Shown in pieces: positions 1 through 7,784 of a DNA stretch of 24,623 nucleotides. The notes under the pieces are model-generated. The model was not told the origin of the DNA and made no database searches. It saw only the letters and a list, made by a program, of their open reading frames with translations. Within the stretch, counting starts at the first letter, position 1. Each line of letters begins with the position of its first letter. Source of the DNA: a virus; IMG/VR virus record IMGVR_UViG_3300027851_000127, positions 1-24,623 of that record. One strand, written 5' to 3'. The position numbers and the translations under genes are program-made.

Positions 1-158
1 GGATAAAACATCATGTTGATCATATTGTCCCTCTCAAAAACCCTGTTGTTTGTGGCTTACACGTTCCGTGGAATTTAAGGCCATTACCAGCTAAAGAAAA
101 CATTTGTAAAGGTAACAGACTTATTGACAAAACTGTTACAGAAGTATTTGGGTATTGA
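1..158 (+). CDS. HNH endonuclease, C-terminal part only (cut by window edge)
   Basis: The reading frame open from position 3 to the TGA at 156-158 encodes 51 residues that end a gene starting outside the window. It contains HVDHIVPL, then CGLHVPWNL, then an Asn/Lys-rich end, which is the His-Asn-His nuclease core: the DH pair, the H of LHVPWN, and the N of PWN. The same series of motifs with the same spacing is found in the complete gene at 2447-2929, so the two are paralogues. Such free-standing HNH genes in phages usually act as homing endonucleases that copy themselves into related genomes. The frame ends 8 bases before the portal start, and the GAGG ribosome site of the portal gene overlaps its stop codon. 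Family assignment is firm; homing activity is inferred. Confidence 0.82.
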   Translation, partial: IKHHVDHIVPLKNPVVCGLHVPWNLRPLPAKENICKGNRLIDKTVTEVFGY

Positions 159-166
159 GGTAGCAT

Positions 167-2251
167 ATGCAAGACGATGAAATGTTCTACGAGAATGAAG
201 GCGTAGATGCTATCGAAGATAGCCAAAAACACTATGACGAAGCTGTAGCTTTTGTTCGTGAACGATTTGAACGTGCTAAAGATAGAAAACTCGCAGACGA
301 AGGACGGTTTTTGCGTTGCTATCGAAATTTTCGTGGGCTTTATGGTTCTGACGTTCAGTTCTCAGAAAACGAAAAGTCTCGTGTTTTTGTAAAGGTGACG
401 AAGACGAAAGTCTTGGCTGCTTATGGACAAATTACCGAAGTTTTATTTGGTAACGGTAATTTTCCTATTGCGGTTAATCAGACAAAACTTCCTGAGGGTG
501 TTTCGGACGCAGTTCATTTTGATCCTCAAAATCCTTCTGCTCCGAAGCAACAGACTTCTCCTTCGCCCTTTGGTACTCGGGATGGTCCTCGTCTTCCTCC
601 GGGGGCAACAGCAATTAGCTTAGGTGGTTTGACAAAAAAACTTGAACCTGTTGCGGGAAAGCTACAAGAAGGTCCGGGCACTACCCCCACTGCAGTTACT
701 TTCCATCCAGCACAAGTTGCCGCCAAAAAGATGGAAAAGAAGATTCAAGACCAACTCGAAGAAAGTGGTGCTTCTAAACATCTTCGTTCTTCGGCTTTTG
801 AGTGTGCACTGTTCGGTACAGGCATTCTTAAAGGTCCGATGGCTTTGGACAAAGAGTATCCGAACTGGGATGACAAGGGTGTTTATACTCCTGTTAAAAA
901 GATTGTCCCCACTGTCTCTCACGTCTCTGTCTGGAATTTCTATCCTGACCCTGATGCAACCAATATGGATCAAGCCGAGTATTGCGTGGAACGCCACAAG
1001 ATGTCTCGTCGTGATCTTAAAGACCTTAAAAAACGCCCCTTCTTTCGTGAAACAGCTATTGACAATGCAATTGACAAAGGCCCTGACTACCAGCGAGAAT
1101 ACTGGGAAAACGTCATGGAAGATGACAATGGGCATCCTGATGTAGAGCGTTGGGAGGTTCTGGAATATTGGGGCTATATGGAAGCCAAGCATCTTCGTGA
1201 AAAAGGTGTTCCGGTTGACAAAAAGATTGATGACGATGACATGGTTAATGTCAACGTCTGGGTTTGCCAGAGCGAAGTTCTTCGTTTGGTTATGAACCCT
1301 TTCCAACCTGCTCGTATTCCCTACTATGCAGCCCCCTACGAAGTTAACCCGTACAGCTTCTTTGGTATTGGCATTGCCGAAAACATGGAAGATACGCAAA
1401 TCCTCATGAATGGGTTTATGCGTATGGCTGTGGATAACGGTGCGCTTTCTGGTAACCTTGTTTTTGAAATTGATGAAACCAACCTTGTTCCGGGTCAAGA
1501 CCTTTCGATCTATCCGGGCAAAGTGTTTCGTCGTCAAGCAGGTGCTCCGGGTCAGGCTTTGTTTGGTACACAATTCCCCAACGTTTCTCAGCAGAATATG
1601 ATGCTCTTTGACAAGGCTCGGGTTCTGGCTGACGAAAGCACAGGGTTGCCCTCTTACTCGTATGGACAAACCCAAATTCAGGGTGTTGGTCGTACAGCCT
1701 CGGGCATCTCAATGCTTATGAATGCAGCAAACGGTTCTATTCGTACTGTGGTTAAAAACCTTGACGACTACCTGCTTGCTCCCCTTGGGAAAGCTTTGTT
1801 TGCCTTTAACATGCAGTTTGACTACGATCCTGAAATTAAGGGTGACCTTGAAATCTCGGCTCGTGGCACAGAAAGCCTGATGGCAACCGAAGTTCGTAGC
1901 CAGCGGCTTATGCAGTTCCTTGGTGTTGTATCTAACCCTGTTCTTGCTCCTTTTGCAAAGCTTGATCAAATTGTTCGTGAAATTGCTTCGTCTCTGGACC
2001 TTGATCCTGACAAAGTTACAAACAATATGGCTGACGCTGCAATTCAAGCAGAAATCCTTAAAGCCTTCCAGCCTCCCACAGGCCCTCAAGGAGGCCCTCA
2101 GAGCGGCCCTACAGGGCCTCAAGCTCAAGGACCAGCCGGAGTACAGGCAACTGACACACAAGGCTCTGGCGGGGCTAATATGGGCACTGGAAGCGTTCCT
2201 GCGCCGGGCACTCCGGGCTTTAGCGCAAATATAGGACAAATGCCGCAATGA
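167..2251 (+). CDS. Portal (head-tail connector) protein
   Basis: A 694-residue protein that would form the dodecameric portal ring through which DNA is packaged and ejected. Family resemblance is seen in the central and C-terminal core: a region around ARIPYYAAPYEVNPYSFFGIG, followed by long helices (QNMMLFDKARVLADESTG, GRTASGISMLMNAANG) typical of the portal stem and crown of podophages. The length is closer to P22-type portals (about 725) than to T7 (about 536). The last 55 or so residues are rich in Pro, Gly and Gln and are probably disordered. The ATG at 167 has GAGG 6-7 bases upstream. It is followed by a 4-base ATGA overlap with the next gene and lies five genes before the capsid gene, as expected. 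An exact portal subfamily cannot be given by eye. Confidence 0.88.
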   Translation: MQDDEMFYENEGVDAIEDSQKHYDEAVAFVRERFERAKDRKLADEGRFLRCYRNFRGLYGSDVQFSENEKSRVFVKVTKTKVLAAYGQITEVLFGNGNFPIAVNQTKLPEGVSDAVHFDPQNPSAPKQQTSPSPFGTRDGPRLPPGATAISLGGLTKKLEPVAGKLQEGPGTTPTAVTFHPAQVAAKKMEKKIQDQLEESGASKHLRSSAFECALFGTGILKGPMALDKEYPNWDDKGVYTPVKKIVPTVSHVSVWNFYPDPDATNMDQAEYCVERHKMSRRDLKDLKKRPFFRETAIDNAIDKGPDYQREYWENVMEDDNGHPDVERWEVLEYWGYMEAKHLREKGVPVDKKIDDDDMVNVNVWVCQSEVLRLVMNPFQPARIPYYAAPYEVNPYSFFGIGIAENMEDTQILMNGFMRMAVDNGALSGNLVFEIDETNLVPGQDLSIYPGKVFRRQAGAPGQALFGTQFPNVSQQNMMLFDKARVLADESTGLPSYSYGQTQIQGVGRTASGISMLMNAANGSIRTVVKNLDDYLLAPLGKALFAFNMQFDYDPEIKGDLEISARGTESLMATEVRSQRLMQFLGVVSNPVLAPFAKLDQIVREIASSLDLDPDKVTNNMADAAIQAEILKAFQPPTGPQGGPQSGPTGPQAQGPAGVQATDTQGSGGANMGTGSVPAPGTPGFSANIGQMPQ

Positions 2252-2445
2252 GCTTAAAACAGTTGGTTAATTCTCATGATGTTTACCAGTCTTTTCTGGA
2301 ATACATCCGTAAGAAAATTGACCTTCATCAACGAAGCTTAGAAACAGCAACCGAACCTCTGGACATTTATCGTCTGCAAGGACAGATCATTGCTCTACGT
2401 CGGTTGCTTTCTCTTCGAGATGAAGTGAATAGTATGGATAAATAA
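2248..2445 (+). CDS. Small helical protein coupled to the portal gene
   Basis: A 65-residue protein whose ATG overlaps the portal stop codon (ATGA), so it is probably translationally coupled to the portal. Almost the whole sequence is predicted helix with heptad-like hydrophobic spacing (YQSFLEYIRKKIDLHQ, then IYRLQGQIIALRRLLSL), suggesting a short coiled coil. No catalytic motif, membrane segment or Cys cluster is visible. Similar small ORFs after the portal gene occur in other podophages. Its role is unknown; a minor head-assembly or portal-associated role is a guess from position. Confidence 0.75.
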   Translation: MSLKQLVNSHDVYQSFLEYIRKKIDLHQRSLETATEPLDIYRLQGQIIALRRLLSLRDEVNSMDK

Positions 2446-2446
2446 T

Positions 2447-2929
2447 ATGGCAGACGGAATTTTTGAAAACTTCCGTTGCAACAGGTGTCAAGAGTTAAAA
2501 ACAAGGCAAGACTTTTCACCAAGAAAAGATAGGCCAAACGGCTTACATTACTCTTGTAAAACTTGTTTATCCGCGCAAGCTAAAGACCGTAGATCAAGAG
2601 GGTTAAACATTCCTGATCAAGAGATTGCAAAAATAAGATCGAGGCTTTGGAGAAAACAAAACCCATCTCGCAGAAACGCACTAAAAGCTGCGTATAAAGC
2701 CTCTAAAAATAAAGCTACACCTTCTTGGTTAAATTTAAGTCAGAAACAACAAATTGTTGACTTTTATGAGTTAGCTAAAGATTGTTGTTTGACAACAGGG
2801 CTGCTGTACGAAGTGGACCATATAGTCCCTCTAAGGGGTAAAGATGTTTGTGGACTTCATGTGCCTTGGAATTTACAAGTCCTTCCTGTAGACATTAATA
2901 GAAAGAAGAGTAATTCGCATGAACATTGA
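2447..2929 (+). CDS. HNH homing-type endonuclease with N-terminal Cys4 module
   Basis: A 160-residue protein with two parts. The N-terminus has two CxxC pairs (C11/C14 and C37/C40), a probable zinc-binding DNA-recognition module. The C-terminus holds the HNH core: D124-H125 in VDHIVPL, H138 in LHVPWNL, N142, and the N151-RKK end. It is a paralogue of the truncated gene at 1-158. Its ATG is one base after the preceding stop and has no convincing Shine-Dalgarno sequence, unlike the structural genes around it. Its 3' end overlaps the following virion gene by 11 bases. The likely role is a free-standing homing endonuclease inserted into the morphogenesis operon; the target site is unknown. Confidence 0.85.
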   Translation: MADGIFENFRCNRCQELKTRQDFSPRKDRPNGLHYSCKTCLSAQAKDRRSRGLNIPDQEIAKIRSRLWRKQNPSRRNALKAAYKASKNKATPSWLNLSQKQQIVDFYELAKDCCLTTGLLYEVDHIVPLRGKDVCGLHVPWNLQVLPVDINRKKSNSHEH

Positions 2930-3992
2930 TCCTGTAAGTGGGAATGAAATTCCTCCCGGAGCATCTGCAAACGAAGTCCGGGATGACGTGCCCATCCTAG
3001 CGAGTGAAAATGAGTATGTAATTCCTGCTAACGTTGTCCGTTATCTTGGCCTTGACCGTATTGAACGTATGGTAAAGAATGCTAAGAAAGCCCTCCAAGA
3101 GTTGGATGCACAAGGCCGTATTGGTGGGTCTACAAAAGATGACCTGCCTTTTTCGGCAGAAGAGCTGCAAGCAGTTGATGAAGAACAACCTGCCCCACAG
3201 CCTCAGGTGCCTCAAATGGCAGCAGGTGGTATGGTTAAGAAGCCTGCAGACGTAGACCCCCTTACGGGTTTGCCTCTTTGGCTTTTAGACCTGAATAGTG
3301 GACCTGCAGGAGCAAGGGCATCCTCTTCTGCTCCAATGTCTTCTTCTAGTTCTGGACGTACTCAAGCAGAACGTGATGCTGATAAGCCTACAGGTCTTGC
3401 AGGTAGTGTTACAGACTGGACCCCTGATGACTTCACGAAATATGCTATAGCGAGAAACAGTGTTGAGCAAAAATTTGGTCAAACTCTGGCTTCTTATGTT
3501 CCGTTCGGCGGAATTATGGCAAAGGCTCGTGAACGCTATTTGGAACGTAATGTTCCTCGTGAACTGGAAAAGATGATTAGCACAGGCATGGACCTGCAAG
3601 GCAATCCTCTTGACACTACACAAATTGATAAGCTTCGTGAGACATACAATCAGATTAGCTCTGAACCTCTCGGAAAGATTGCTGGCGTTAGCGGAGTAGC
3701 TAAAGCTATTGCAGAAGAGAGCGGTCTCATCAAGCCTAAGAATTACACTGCGGAAGATATTAAAGAATACAACGAAAAGGTTCGTGGAGACAGCCTTATT
3801 AATCGTGGTATGGATAAGCTTTCCGGTGCAGCTAAATCGGCTATTACTTCTTCTCGTACCAAAGTTAAACCTAAACAAGATGACAGCAACGAGGAAGAAG
3901 AAAGAGCCGCAAGAGAATCGTCTGGTGGAAGTGACGGGAACCCGTTAACCCCAGAAACAAGTCAACGTCCTCAACCCAACCCATTACGATAA
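2919..3992 (+). CDS. Probable virion or assembly protein, unknown function
   Basis: A 357-residue protein lying between portal and scaffold. The N-terminal 70 residues are ordered and include NEYVIPANVVRYLGLDRIERMV, a motif that recurs in proteins beside the portal gene in marine podophages (from memory of family patterns). The middle has a PQPQVPQ stretch, the AAGGMV motif and a Ser-rich linker, and the C-terminal 45 residues are charged and disordered (EEEERAARE, then Pro-rich). Its ATG lies inside the end of the upstream HNH gene, with only a weak AAGAAGAG site 8-14 bases before it, so the endonuclease now supplies its ribosome-binding region. No enzymatic motif is visible. A minor capsid or head-maturation role is possible but not shown. 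Confidence 0.75.
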   Translation: MNIDPVSGNEIPPGASANEVRDDVPILASENEYVIPANVVRYLGLDRIERMVKNAKKALQELDAQGRIGGSTKDDLPFSAEELQAVDEEQPAPQPQVPQMAAGGMVKKPADVDPLTGLPLWLLDLNSGPAGARASSSAPMSSSSSGRTQAERDADKPTGLAGSVTDWTPDDFTKYAIARNSVEQKFGQTLASYVPFGGIMAKARERYLERNVPRELEKMISTGMDLQGNPLDTTQIDKLRETYNQISSEPLGKIAGVSGVAKAIAEESGLIKPKNYTAEDIKEYNEKVRGDSLINRGMDKLSGAAKSAITSSRTKVKPKQDDSNEEEERAARESSGGSDGNPLTPETSQRPQPNPLR

Positions 3993-4033
3993 TGGCTACC
4001 CATCAATAATGATGGCCCCAGAAGGAAATATTA

Positions 4034-4846
4034 ATGTCTGATTATATTGCTCCCCGTTCTGTTAAACGTCTTGAAGATGAGCTTGCAGAACTTGAGAAAC
4101 AGCAGCTTGGCAATCCTCAGGAAGATGAGGATGAACAGGAAGAAGATAAACAGGAAGACCCTGTTAAGTCGGAATCTAAAGCTGACGAACCTCCCCTTTC
4201 AAAAGAAGAGGAGACGTTTAAAAAGCGATACTCCGATCTTCGTCGTCATAGCCAAAAGCTTAGTGATGACCTGAAAAAAGCCGAAGCTCTCGTTGAGGAG
4301 CTAAAGAAACAAAAAACACAAGTTGGGTTGCCCACAGCAGAAGAAGCTGAGGAATGGGCAAAAGCAAACCCTAAGGCTGCTGCCATTATTCGTGCAATTG
4401 CAGCTAACGAAACACAGTCTTCGTCTCAAGAGCTTTCTCAAATTAAAGAGAAACTTACCCGAGCGGAGCAGGAAGCTCGTATTCTCAAAGCTCATCCTGA
4501 CTTTGAAGAGATTACGAGCGAAGATCAGTTTCACGACTGGGCTGAACAACAGCCCGCGAGTGTGCAAAAACTCATCTACAGCTCTTCTGCAGATGATGTA
4601 ATTTGGGCTATCGGTCAGTACAAAAAAGAAGTGAAGACCGAGAAGCTCAACCCTAAGAAAGAAGCAGCTAAGGCTGTTTCTTCTAAATCTAGCCCTGTTG
4701 ACCCAAAGACTGAAACTAAGGGACGCTTTAGTGAGTCGATGATCAACAAAATGTCGATGTCAGAGTATGAAAAGAACGAAGCCGCAATTCAAGAAAGCAT
4801 TCGCAATGGCACGTTCATCTACGACCTCTCTGGCGCGGCACGGTAA
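4034..4846 (+). CDS. Capsid assembly scaffolding protein
   Basis: A 270-residue, highly charged, helical protein directly upstream of the major capsid gene. It has an acidic segment around residues 35-60 and a coiled coil around 60-95 (Lys/Glu heptads ending in VEELKKQK). Next comes a segment with HPDFEEITSEDQFHDWAEQQP, a pattern recurring in podophage scaffolds, and a basic or helical C-terminus (MSMSEYEKNEAAIQESIRNG), the part that in scaffolds commonly contacts the coat protein. Scaffolds guide procapsid assembly and leave before or during DNA packaging. An AAGGA site lies 8-12 bases before the ATG. Assignment rests on composition, position and this family pattern. Confidence 0.82.
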   Translation: MSDYIAPRSVKRLEDELAELEKQQLGNPQEDEDEQEEDKQEDPVKSESKADEPPLSKEEETFKKRYSDLRRHSQKLSDDLKKAEALVEELKKQKTQVGLPTAEEAEEWAKANPKAAAIIRAIAANETQSSSQELSQIKEKLTRAEQEARILKAHPDFEEITSEDQFHDWAEQQPASVQKLIYSSSADDVIWAIGQYKKEVKTEKLNPKKEAAKAVSSKSSPVDPKTETKGRFSESMINKMSMSEYEKNEAAIQESIRNGTFIYDLSGAAR

Positions 4847-5005
4847 TCTGGCCCCGTAAGGTATCCCAGATTAATTAACACAAAAGCATACCCATTCGAG
4901 TAGTGGCCGAGGGGCTTGGGCACATGTCCCCTCCACCCACCAAAGATGGCCCTTGTGTGTTGGTGGTCGTATCTTTTAATTTCCATCAACAAAAGGATTA
5001 ACATT
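4847..5005 (+). promoter_or_regulatory. Structured leader between scaffold and capsid genes
   Basis: This 159-base gap is unusually long for this compact region and contains three successive inverted repeats: AATCTGG/CCAGATT (4845-4851 with 4866-4872), GAGGGG/CCCCTC (4909-4914 with 4928-4933) and CCACCAA/TTGGTGG (4937-4943 with 4960-4966). None is followed by a T run, so simple intrinsic termination is not supported. A poor sigma70-like pair, TTGTGT at 4953 and TTTAAT 16 bases later, could place a start just before the AAGGA ribosome site of the capsid gene. The region most likely serves to boost or stabilise capsid mRNA; this is inference. Confidence 0.4.
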
Positions 5006-6073
5006 ATGGCTTTTAAAGCTGCTGCGGGTCATAACTCGCTTCCTAATGGCGTTTTCTCGCCCGTCATCTACTCCAAAAAGGCCCAACTGGCGTTCCGTAA
5101 ATCGTCCGTCATTCAGGCCATCACCAACACCGAATACTTTGGCGAAATCGCCTCGTTTGGTGACTCGGTGAAAATCATCAAAGAGCCGGAAATCCAAATC
5201 CGTCCCTATGCCCGTGGCAAAATCATCCAGCCGCAAGACCTCGTGGACGAAGACTTCACGATGGTCATTGACCAAGCGAACGAGTTTGCCTTCCAACTGG
5301 AAGACATTGAACAAGCTCACTCGCACATCAACTGGATGTCGCTGGCAACTGACCGCGCTGGCTATAAGCTGCGTGACCAGTTTGACTCGGAAGTTCTGGG
5401 CTACCTGACTGGCTTCAAGCAGTCGGTTCTGGGCAACCCCGCTGACACCCTCCGTGTGGCTGCGGACATCCCCGGCACCAAGGCTGTTTCCTCGGCTGGC
5501 GCTGACGAACTTCTGGCTTCGAACAAGCTGAACCGTGGTTCGTTCATTGCTTCGGGTGGCGACAACTCCATCCCGGTTGCTCCGCGCTTCCCCGGCCAGC
5601 AGACCAAGCCGACCGATCTGGCTTCGCCGCTGACCATCCTCGCTCGTATGTCGCGTAATCTCGACCTGCAGAACGTGGACCAGTCGGGCCGTTGGGTTGT
5701 GATTGACCCGGTGTTTGCTGAAATGCTTAAGGATGAAGACAGCCGTCTGTTCAACGCTGACTACTCGGAAAAGGGTGGCCTGCGTAATGGTCAGATCGGT
5801 AAGCAAATCCACGGCTTTACGGTGTACATGTCGAACTCGCTGCCGCGTGTTGGTACTGGTCCGACCACGGTTGGCACAACTGGTCAGAACTCCAACTACG
5901 GTGTTATCGTGGCTGGTCATTCGTCGGCTGTTGCTTCGGCTGAAAACATCACGAAGACTGAAACCTTCCGTTCGCAGGAAACCTTTGCGGACGTGGTTCG
6001 TGGTCTGCATGTCTACGGTCGCAAGATTCTGCGTCCGGAAGCCATCGTGACTGCTAAGTACAACGTAGCGTGA
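5006..6073 (+). CDS. Major capsid protein
   Basis: A 355-residue coat protein, identified by its place after the scaffold gene, its length, and a pattern shared with podophage coat proteins near the N-terminus (residues about 14-75: FSPVIYSKKAQLAFRKSSV, then FGDSVKIIKEPEIQIRPYARG). I chose the ATG at 5006 because AAGGA lies 8 bases upstream; the frame is open from 4916, but that extension lies in the structured leader and has no ribosome site. Codon use is strikingly different from the neighbours, favouring C- and G-ending codons (CTG, GCC, ACC, AAC), as expected of the most highly translated gene. The fold (HK97-like is usual) cannot be read directly from the sequence. Confidence 0.87.
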   Translation: MAFKAAAGHNSLPNGVFSPVIYSKKAQLAFRKSSVIQAITNTEYFGEIASFGDSVKIIKEPEIQIRPYARGKIIQPQDLVDEDFTMVIDQANEFAFQLEDIEQAHSHINWMSLATDRAGYKLRDQFDSEVLGYLTGFKQSVLGNPADTLRVAADIPGTKAVSSAGADELLASNKLNRGSFIASGGDNSIPVAPRFPGQQTKPTDLASPLTILARMSRNLDLQNVDQSGRWVVIDPVFAEMLKDEDSRLFNADYSEKGGLRNGQIGKQIHGFTVYMSNSLPRVGTGPTTVGTTGQNSNYGVIVAGHSSAVASAENITKTETFRSQETFADVVRGLHVYGRKILRPEAIVTAKYNVA

Positions 6074-6085
6074 TCTAGATAAAAC

Positions 6086-6514
6086 ATGATTGACAAAATT
6101 CCCTACGATCATGCAGGTCAAAAAGCAAGACATTGTAGAATTTGTGGGGAATTTAAACCTGCGGATCAATTTGGTCTTGTAAAAAGTAAAGCCTCTTATG
6201 GGGGCTATCAAGCATTAAATGCTTGTTTGTGTTGTGATAAGCAACGAAAATTTGCATCTCACCTTAAGAACAAGTATGGACTGTCTTGGGAGACCTATAC
6301 ACAAATGGTAGAGGAACAGGGTAATAAATGTTACCTGTGTAACCAACCACCATCTGATGTTTTTGATAAGTTGGTTGTTGATCACTGTCATAAAACAGGG
6401 CAAGTCAGAAAACTGTTATGTCGAATGTGTAATATACACTTGACTAAAATAGAAGCTTGTCCTGACTATCTTGATCGAGTTGTTTCGTACTTAAAGTACA
6501 ACAACGTGGCCTAA
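6086..6514 (+). CDS. Endonuclease VII-type (His-Me finger) nuclease, likely homing
   Basis: A 142-residue protein. The C-terminal 80 residues match the recombination endonuclease VII family: GLSWETY, the zinc pair C82/C85, the catalytic VVDHCHKTG (D99-H100, H102), and LLCRMCN with the second zinc pair C112/C115 and N116. The N-terminal 55 residues add another double CxxC module (C17/C20, C47/C50) like that of the HNH protein at 2447. T4 endonuclease VII resolves DNA junctions, but short free-standing relatives in phage structural operons more often behave as homing endonucleases. The gene starts 12 bases after the capsid stop with no clear Shine-Dalgarno sequence and has AT-rich codons, in sharp contrast to both flanking genes, which suggests later insertion. 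Confidence 0.85.
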   Translation: MIDKIPYDHAGQKARHCRICGEFKPADQFGLVKSKASYGGYQALNACLCCDKQRKFASHLKNKYGLSWETYTQMVEEQGNKCYLCNQPPSDVFDKLVVDHCHKTGQVRKLLCRMCNIHLTKIEACPDYLDRVVSYLKYNNVA

Positions 6515-6522
6515 TGAAACTG

Positions 6523-6543
6523 GGAGGGCTATTATGGCCCTCC
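6523..6543 (+). terminator. Hairpin after capsid/nuclease genes, possible terminator
   Basis: A perfect 7-bp stem, GGAGGGC with GCCCTCC, closes a 7-base loop and is followed by the weak pyrimidine run TCTTTC. It lies between the nuclease stop and the ribosome site of the next gene. It may be a partial terminator or an mRNA-stabilising 3' end for the capsid transcript. Confidence 0.45.
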
Positions 6544-6567
6544 TCTTTCGAGAAAAGGATTTGATAT

Positions 6568-7029
6568 ATGCCTACTCTGAATAGCGCAAAGCGCAACACT
6601 TCGGGCCTTCTGGAAGCTGGTTTTCAGCGCCATGCCCGCGTCATTGACACGGTTCTCGACCTGAGCACCGATGTCACTATGGGCACTGCTACGGATGACA
6701 TTAACCTGCTCACCCTTCCGGGTGGCACGGTCGTTCTGGCTGTCACTGTTCAACAGCTTGTTGCTGGTACGGGTACGGGTACGCTGGTTGGCCGTGTTGG
6801 TTCGACCACTGTGACTGGCACTCTGGCTTCGACCGATGCTGCTGGTACGGTTGCTGCTACGGTTCCGGCTGCCATTCCGCTGGTTGTTCCGGCTGCTGGT
6901 GCAGAATTGAACCTGCTTGGTGCTACGGCTGTCCGCACAAACGGTAAAGTTCGTGTGGTGGCTGTGGTTGTCGAAGGTGACCGCACTCCGCGTCAGGCTG
7001 AGACTGTTGACCGCGACACTCTGGCCTAA
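6568..7029 (+). CDS. Probable head decoration or minor structural protein
   Basis: A 153-residue protein with no Cys, rich in Val, Thr, Ala and Gly, predicted mostly beta strand with short repeats such as GTGTGTLVG and DAAGTVAATVPAA. It shares the C/G-ending codon bias of the capsid gene and is followed by a strong terminator, both signs of very high expression as a virion component. Its position just downstream of the capsid gene suggests a capsid-decorating (cement) protein, but no family motif proves this, and a head-fibre or tail component is possible. The ATG has AAAGGA 8-9 bases upstream. Confidence 0.7.
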   Translation: MPTLNSAKRNTSGLLEAGFQRHARVIDTVLDLSTDVTMGTATDDINLLTLPGGTVVLAVTVQQLVAGTGTGTLVGRVGSTTVTGTLASTDAAGTVAATVPAAIPLVVPAAGAELNLLGATAVRTNGKVRVVAVVVEGDRTPRQAETVDRDTLA

Positions 7030-7037
7030 TTGACCTT

Positions 7038-7070
7038 GGGGGCGGAAGCTACGGCCTCCGTCCCCTTTTT
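7038..7070 (+). terminator. Rho-independent terminator
   Basis: A 9-bp GC-rich stem (7038-7046 GGGGGCGGA with 7057-7065 TCCGTCCCC, one G-U pair) closes a 10-base loop and is followed directly by TTTTT at 7066-7070. It begins 9 bases after the preceding stop codon and separates the highly expressed head genes from the tail genes. Confidence 0.85.
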
Positions 7071-7089
7071 ACATTGACGAGGGTGTTTT

Positions 7090-7776
7090 ATGGCCTACAA
7101 TTATCTTGAGCTTGTTAATGACGTAAACAAGCGCCTCAATGAGGTTCCTCTTACCTCGTCTAACTTTGCTAGTGCTTCGGGTTACTATGCAGATGTTAAG
7201 GGGTACGTTAATGCTGCACTAAATCGGATTAACCGAGAACATTTTGAGTGGCCCTTTAATCATGCCACTACTACACAAACATTAGTTATTGACCAATCTA
7301 AATACTCGTATCCTGCCGATGCTAAGATCGTTGCGTTTGATACATTTAGGTTGAAGGGAGACGACACACTAAACGTCTCTTCTCGTCGTCTAAAGGTTAT
7401 GGATTACGAAGAGTATTTGCATAACTACCCAGACTACGAATTTAATCCTACTGACTACCAAGATCAGCCTGAGTATGTTGTTCGTAATCGAGACCTTTCG
7501 TTTACCATTGTTCCTCCGCCTGATCAGGCTTACGAAGTTAAGTACGAGTATTACAGACTTCCCACTGACCTCTCAAACTGGGATGATGTCCCTACGGTTC
7601 CAGAACAGTTTCGTTGGGTTATCCTTGAGGGAGCTATGTACCACGCTTACATGTTCAGGGGTGGATTGGAAGAGGCTGCAGTTTCTAACCAGTTATTCCA
7701 AGCTGGTATGAAGGATATGAGAACTCTCTATATTAACCGCTATGAGTATGCCCGTTCGACCGTAGTAAAATCGTGA
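7090..7776 (+). CDS. Head-tail adaptor / tail tubular protein A-like
   Basis: A 228-residue protein, mainly helical at both ends with a beta-rich middle. Typical adaptor features are the N-terminal helix pair around residues 3-47 (LELVNDVNKRLNEV, then VKGYVNAALNRINREHFEWPF), a central aromatic beta domain, and the C-terminal helix WVILEGAMYHAYMFRGG. This organisation resembles the gp11-type gatekeeper proteins of T7-like phages that ring the portal and receive the nozzle. It precedes the nozzle gene by 8 bases and starts after GAGGGTG. The assignment is by pattern and synteny; no active site is expected. Confidence 0.68.
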   Translation: MAYNYLELVNDVNKRLNEVPLTSSNFASASGYYADVKGYVNAALNRINREHFEWPFNHATTTQTLVIDQSKYSYPADAKIVAFDTFRLKGDDTLNVSSRRLKVMDYEEYLHNYPDYEFNPTDYQDQPEYVVRNRDLSFTIVPPPDQAYEVKYEYYRLPTDLSNWDDVPTVPEQFRWVILEGAMYHAYMFRGGLEEAAVSNQLFQAGMKDMRTLYINRYEYARSTVVKS

Positions 7777-7784
7777 GGTGATAA

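Noticed and set aside
662-1675. A 337-codon open frame on the - strand inside the portal gene
   Set aside because: It is antisense to a well-supported gene with portal-like motifs, and its translation is low in recognisable structure.
3994-4018. A small inverted repeat (CCATCA/TGATGG) before the scaffold gene
   Set aside because: It has only six pairs and no T run, too weak to call a terminator or regulator.
4916-5005. A 30-codon upstream extension of the capsid protein
   Set aside because: It lies in a hairpin-rich leader and has no ribosome site, whereas the ATG at 5006 has AAGGA at good spacing.
4976-6211. A 411-codon open frame on the - strand opposite the capsid gene
   Set aside because: It exactly shadows the strongly biased capsid gene, has no ribosome site and no recognisable motif; long antisense frames arise from G/C-ending codon bias.
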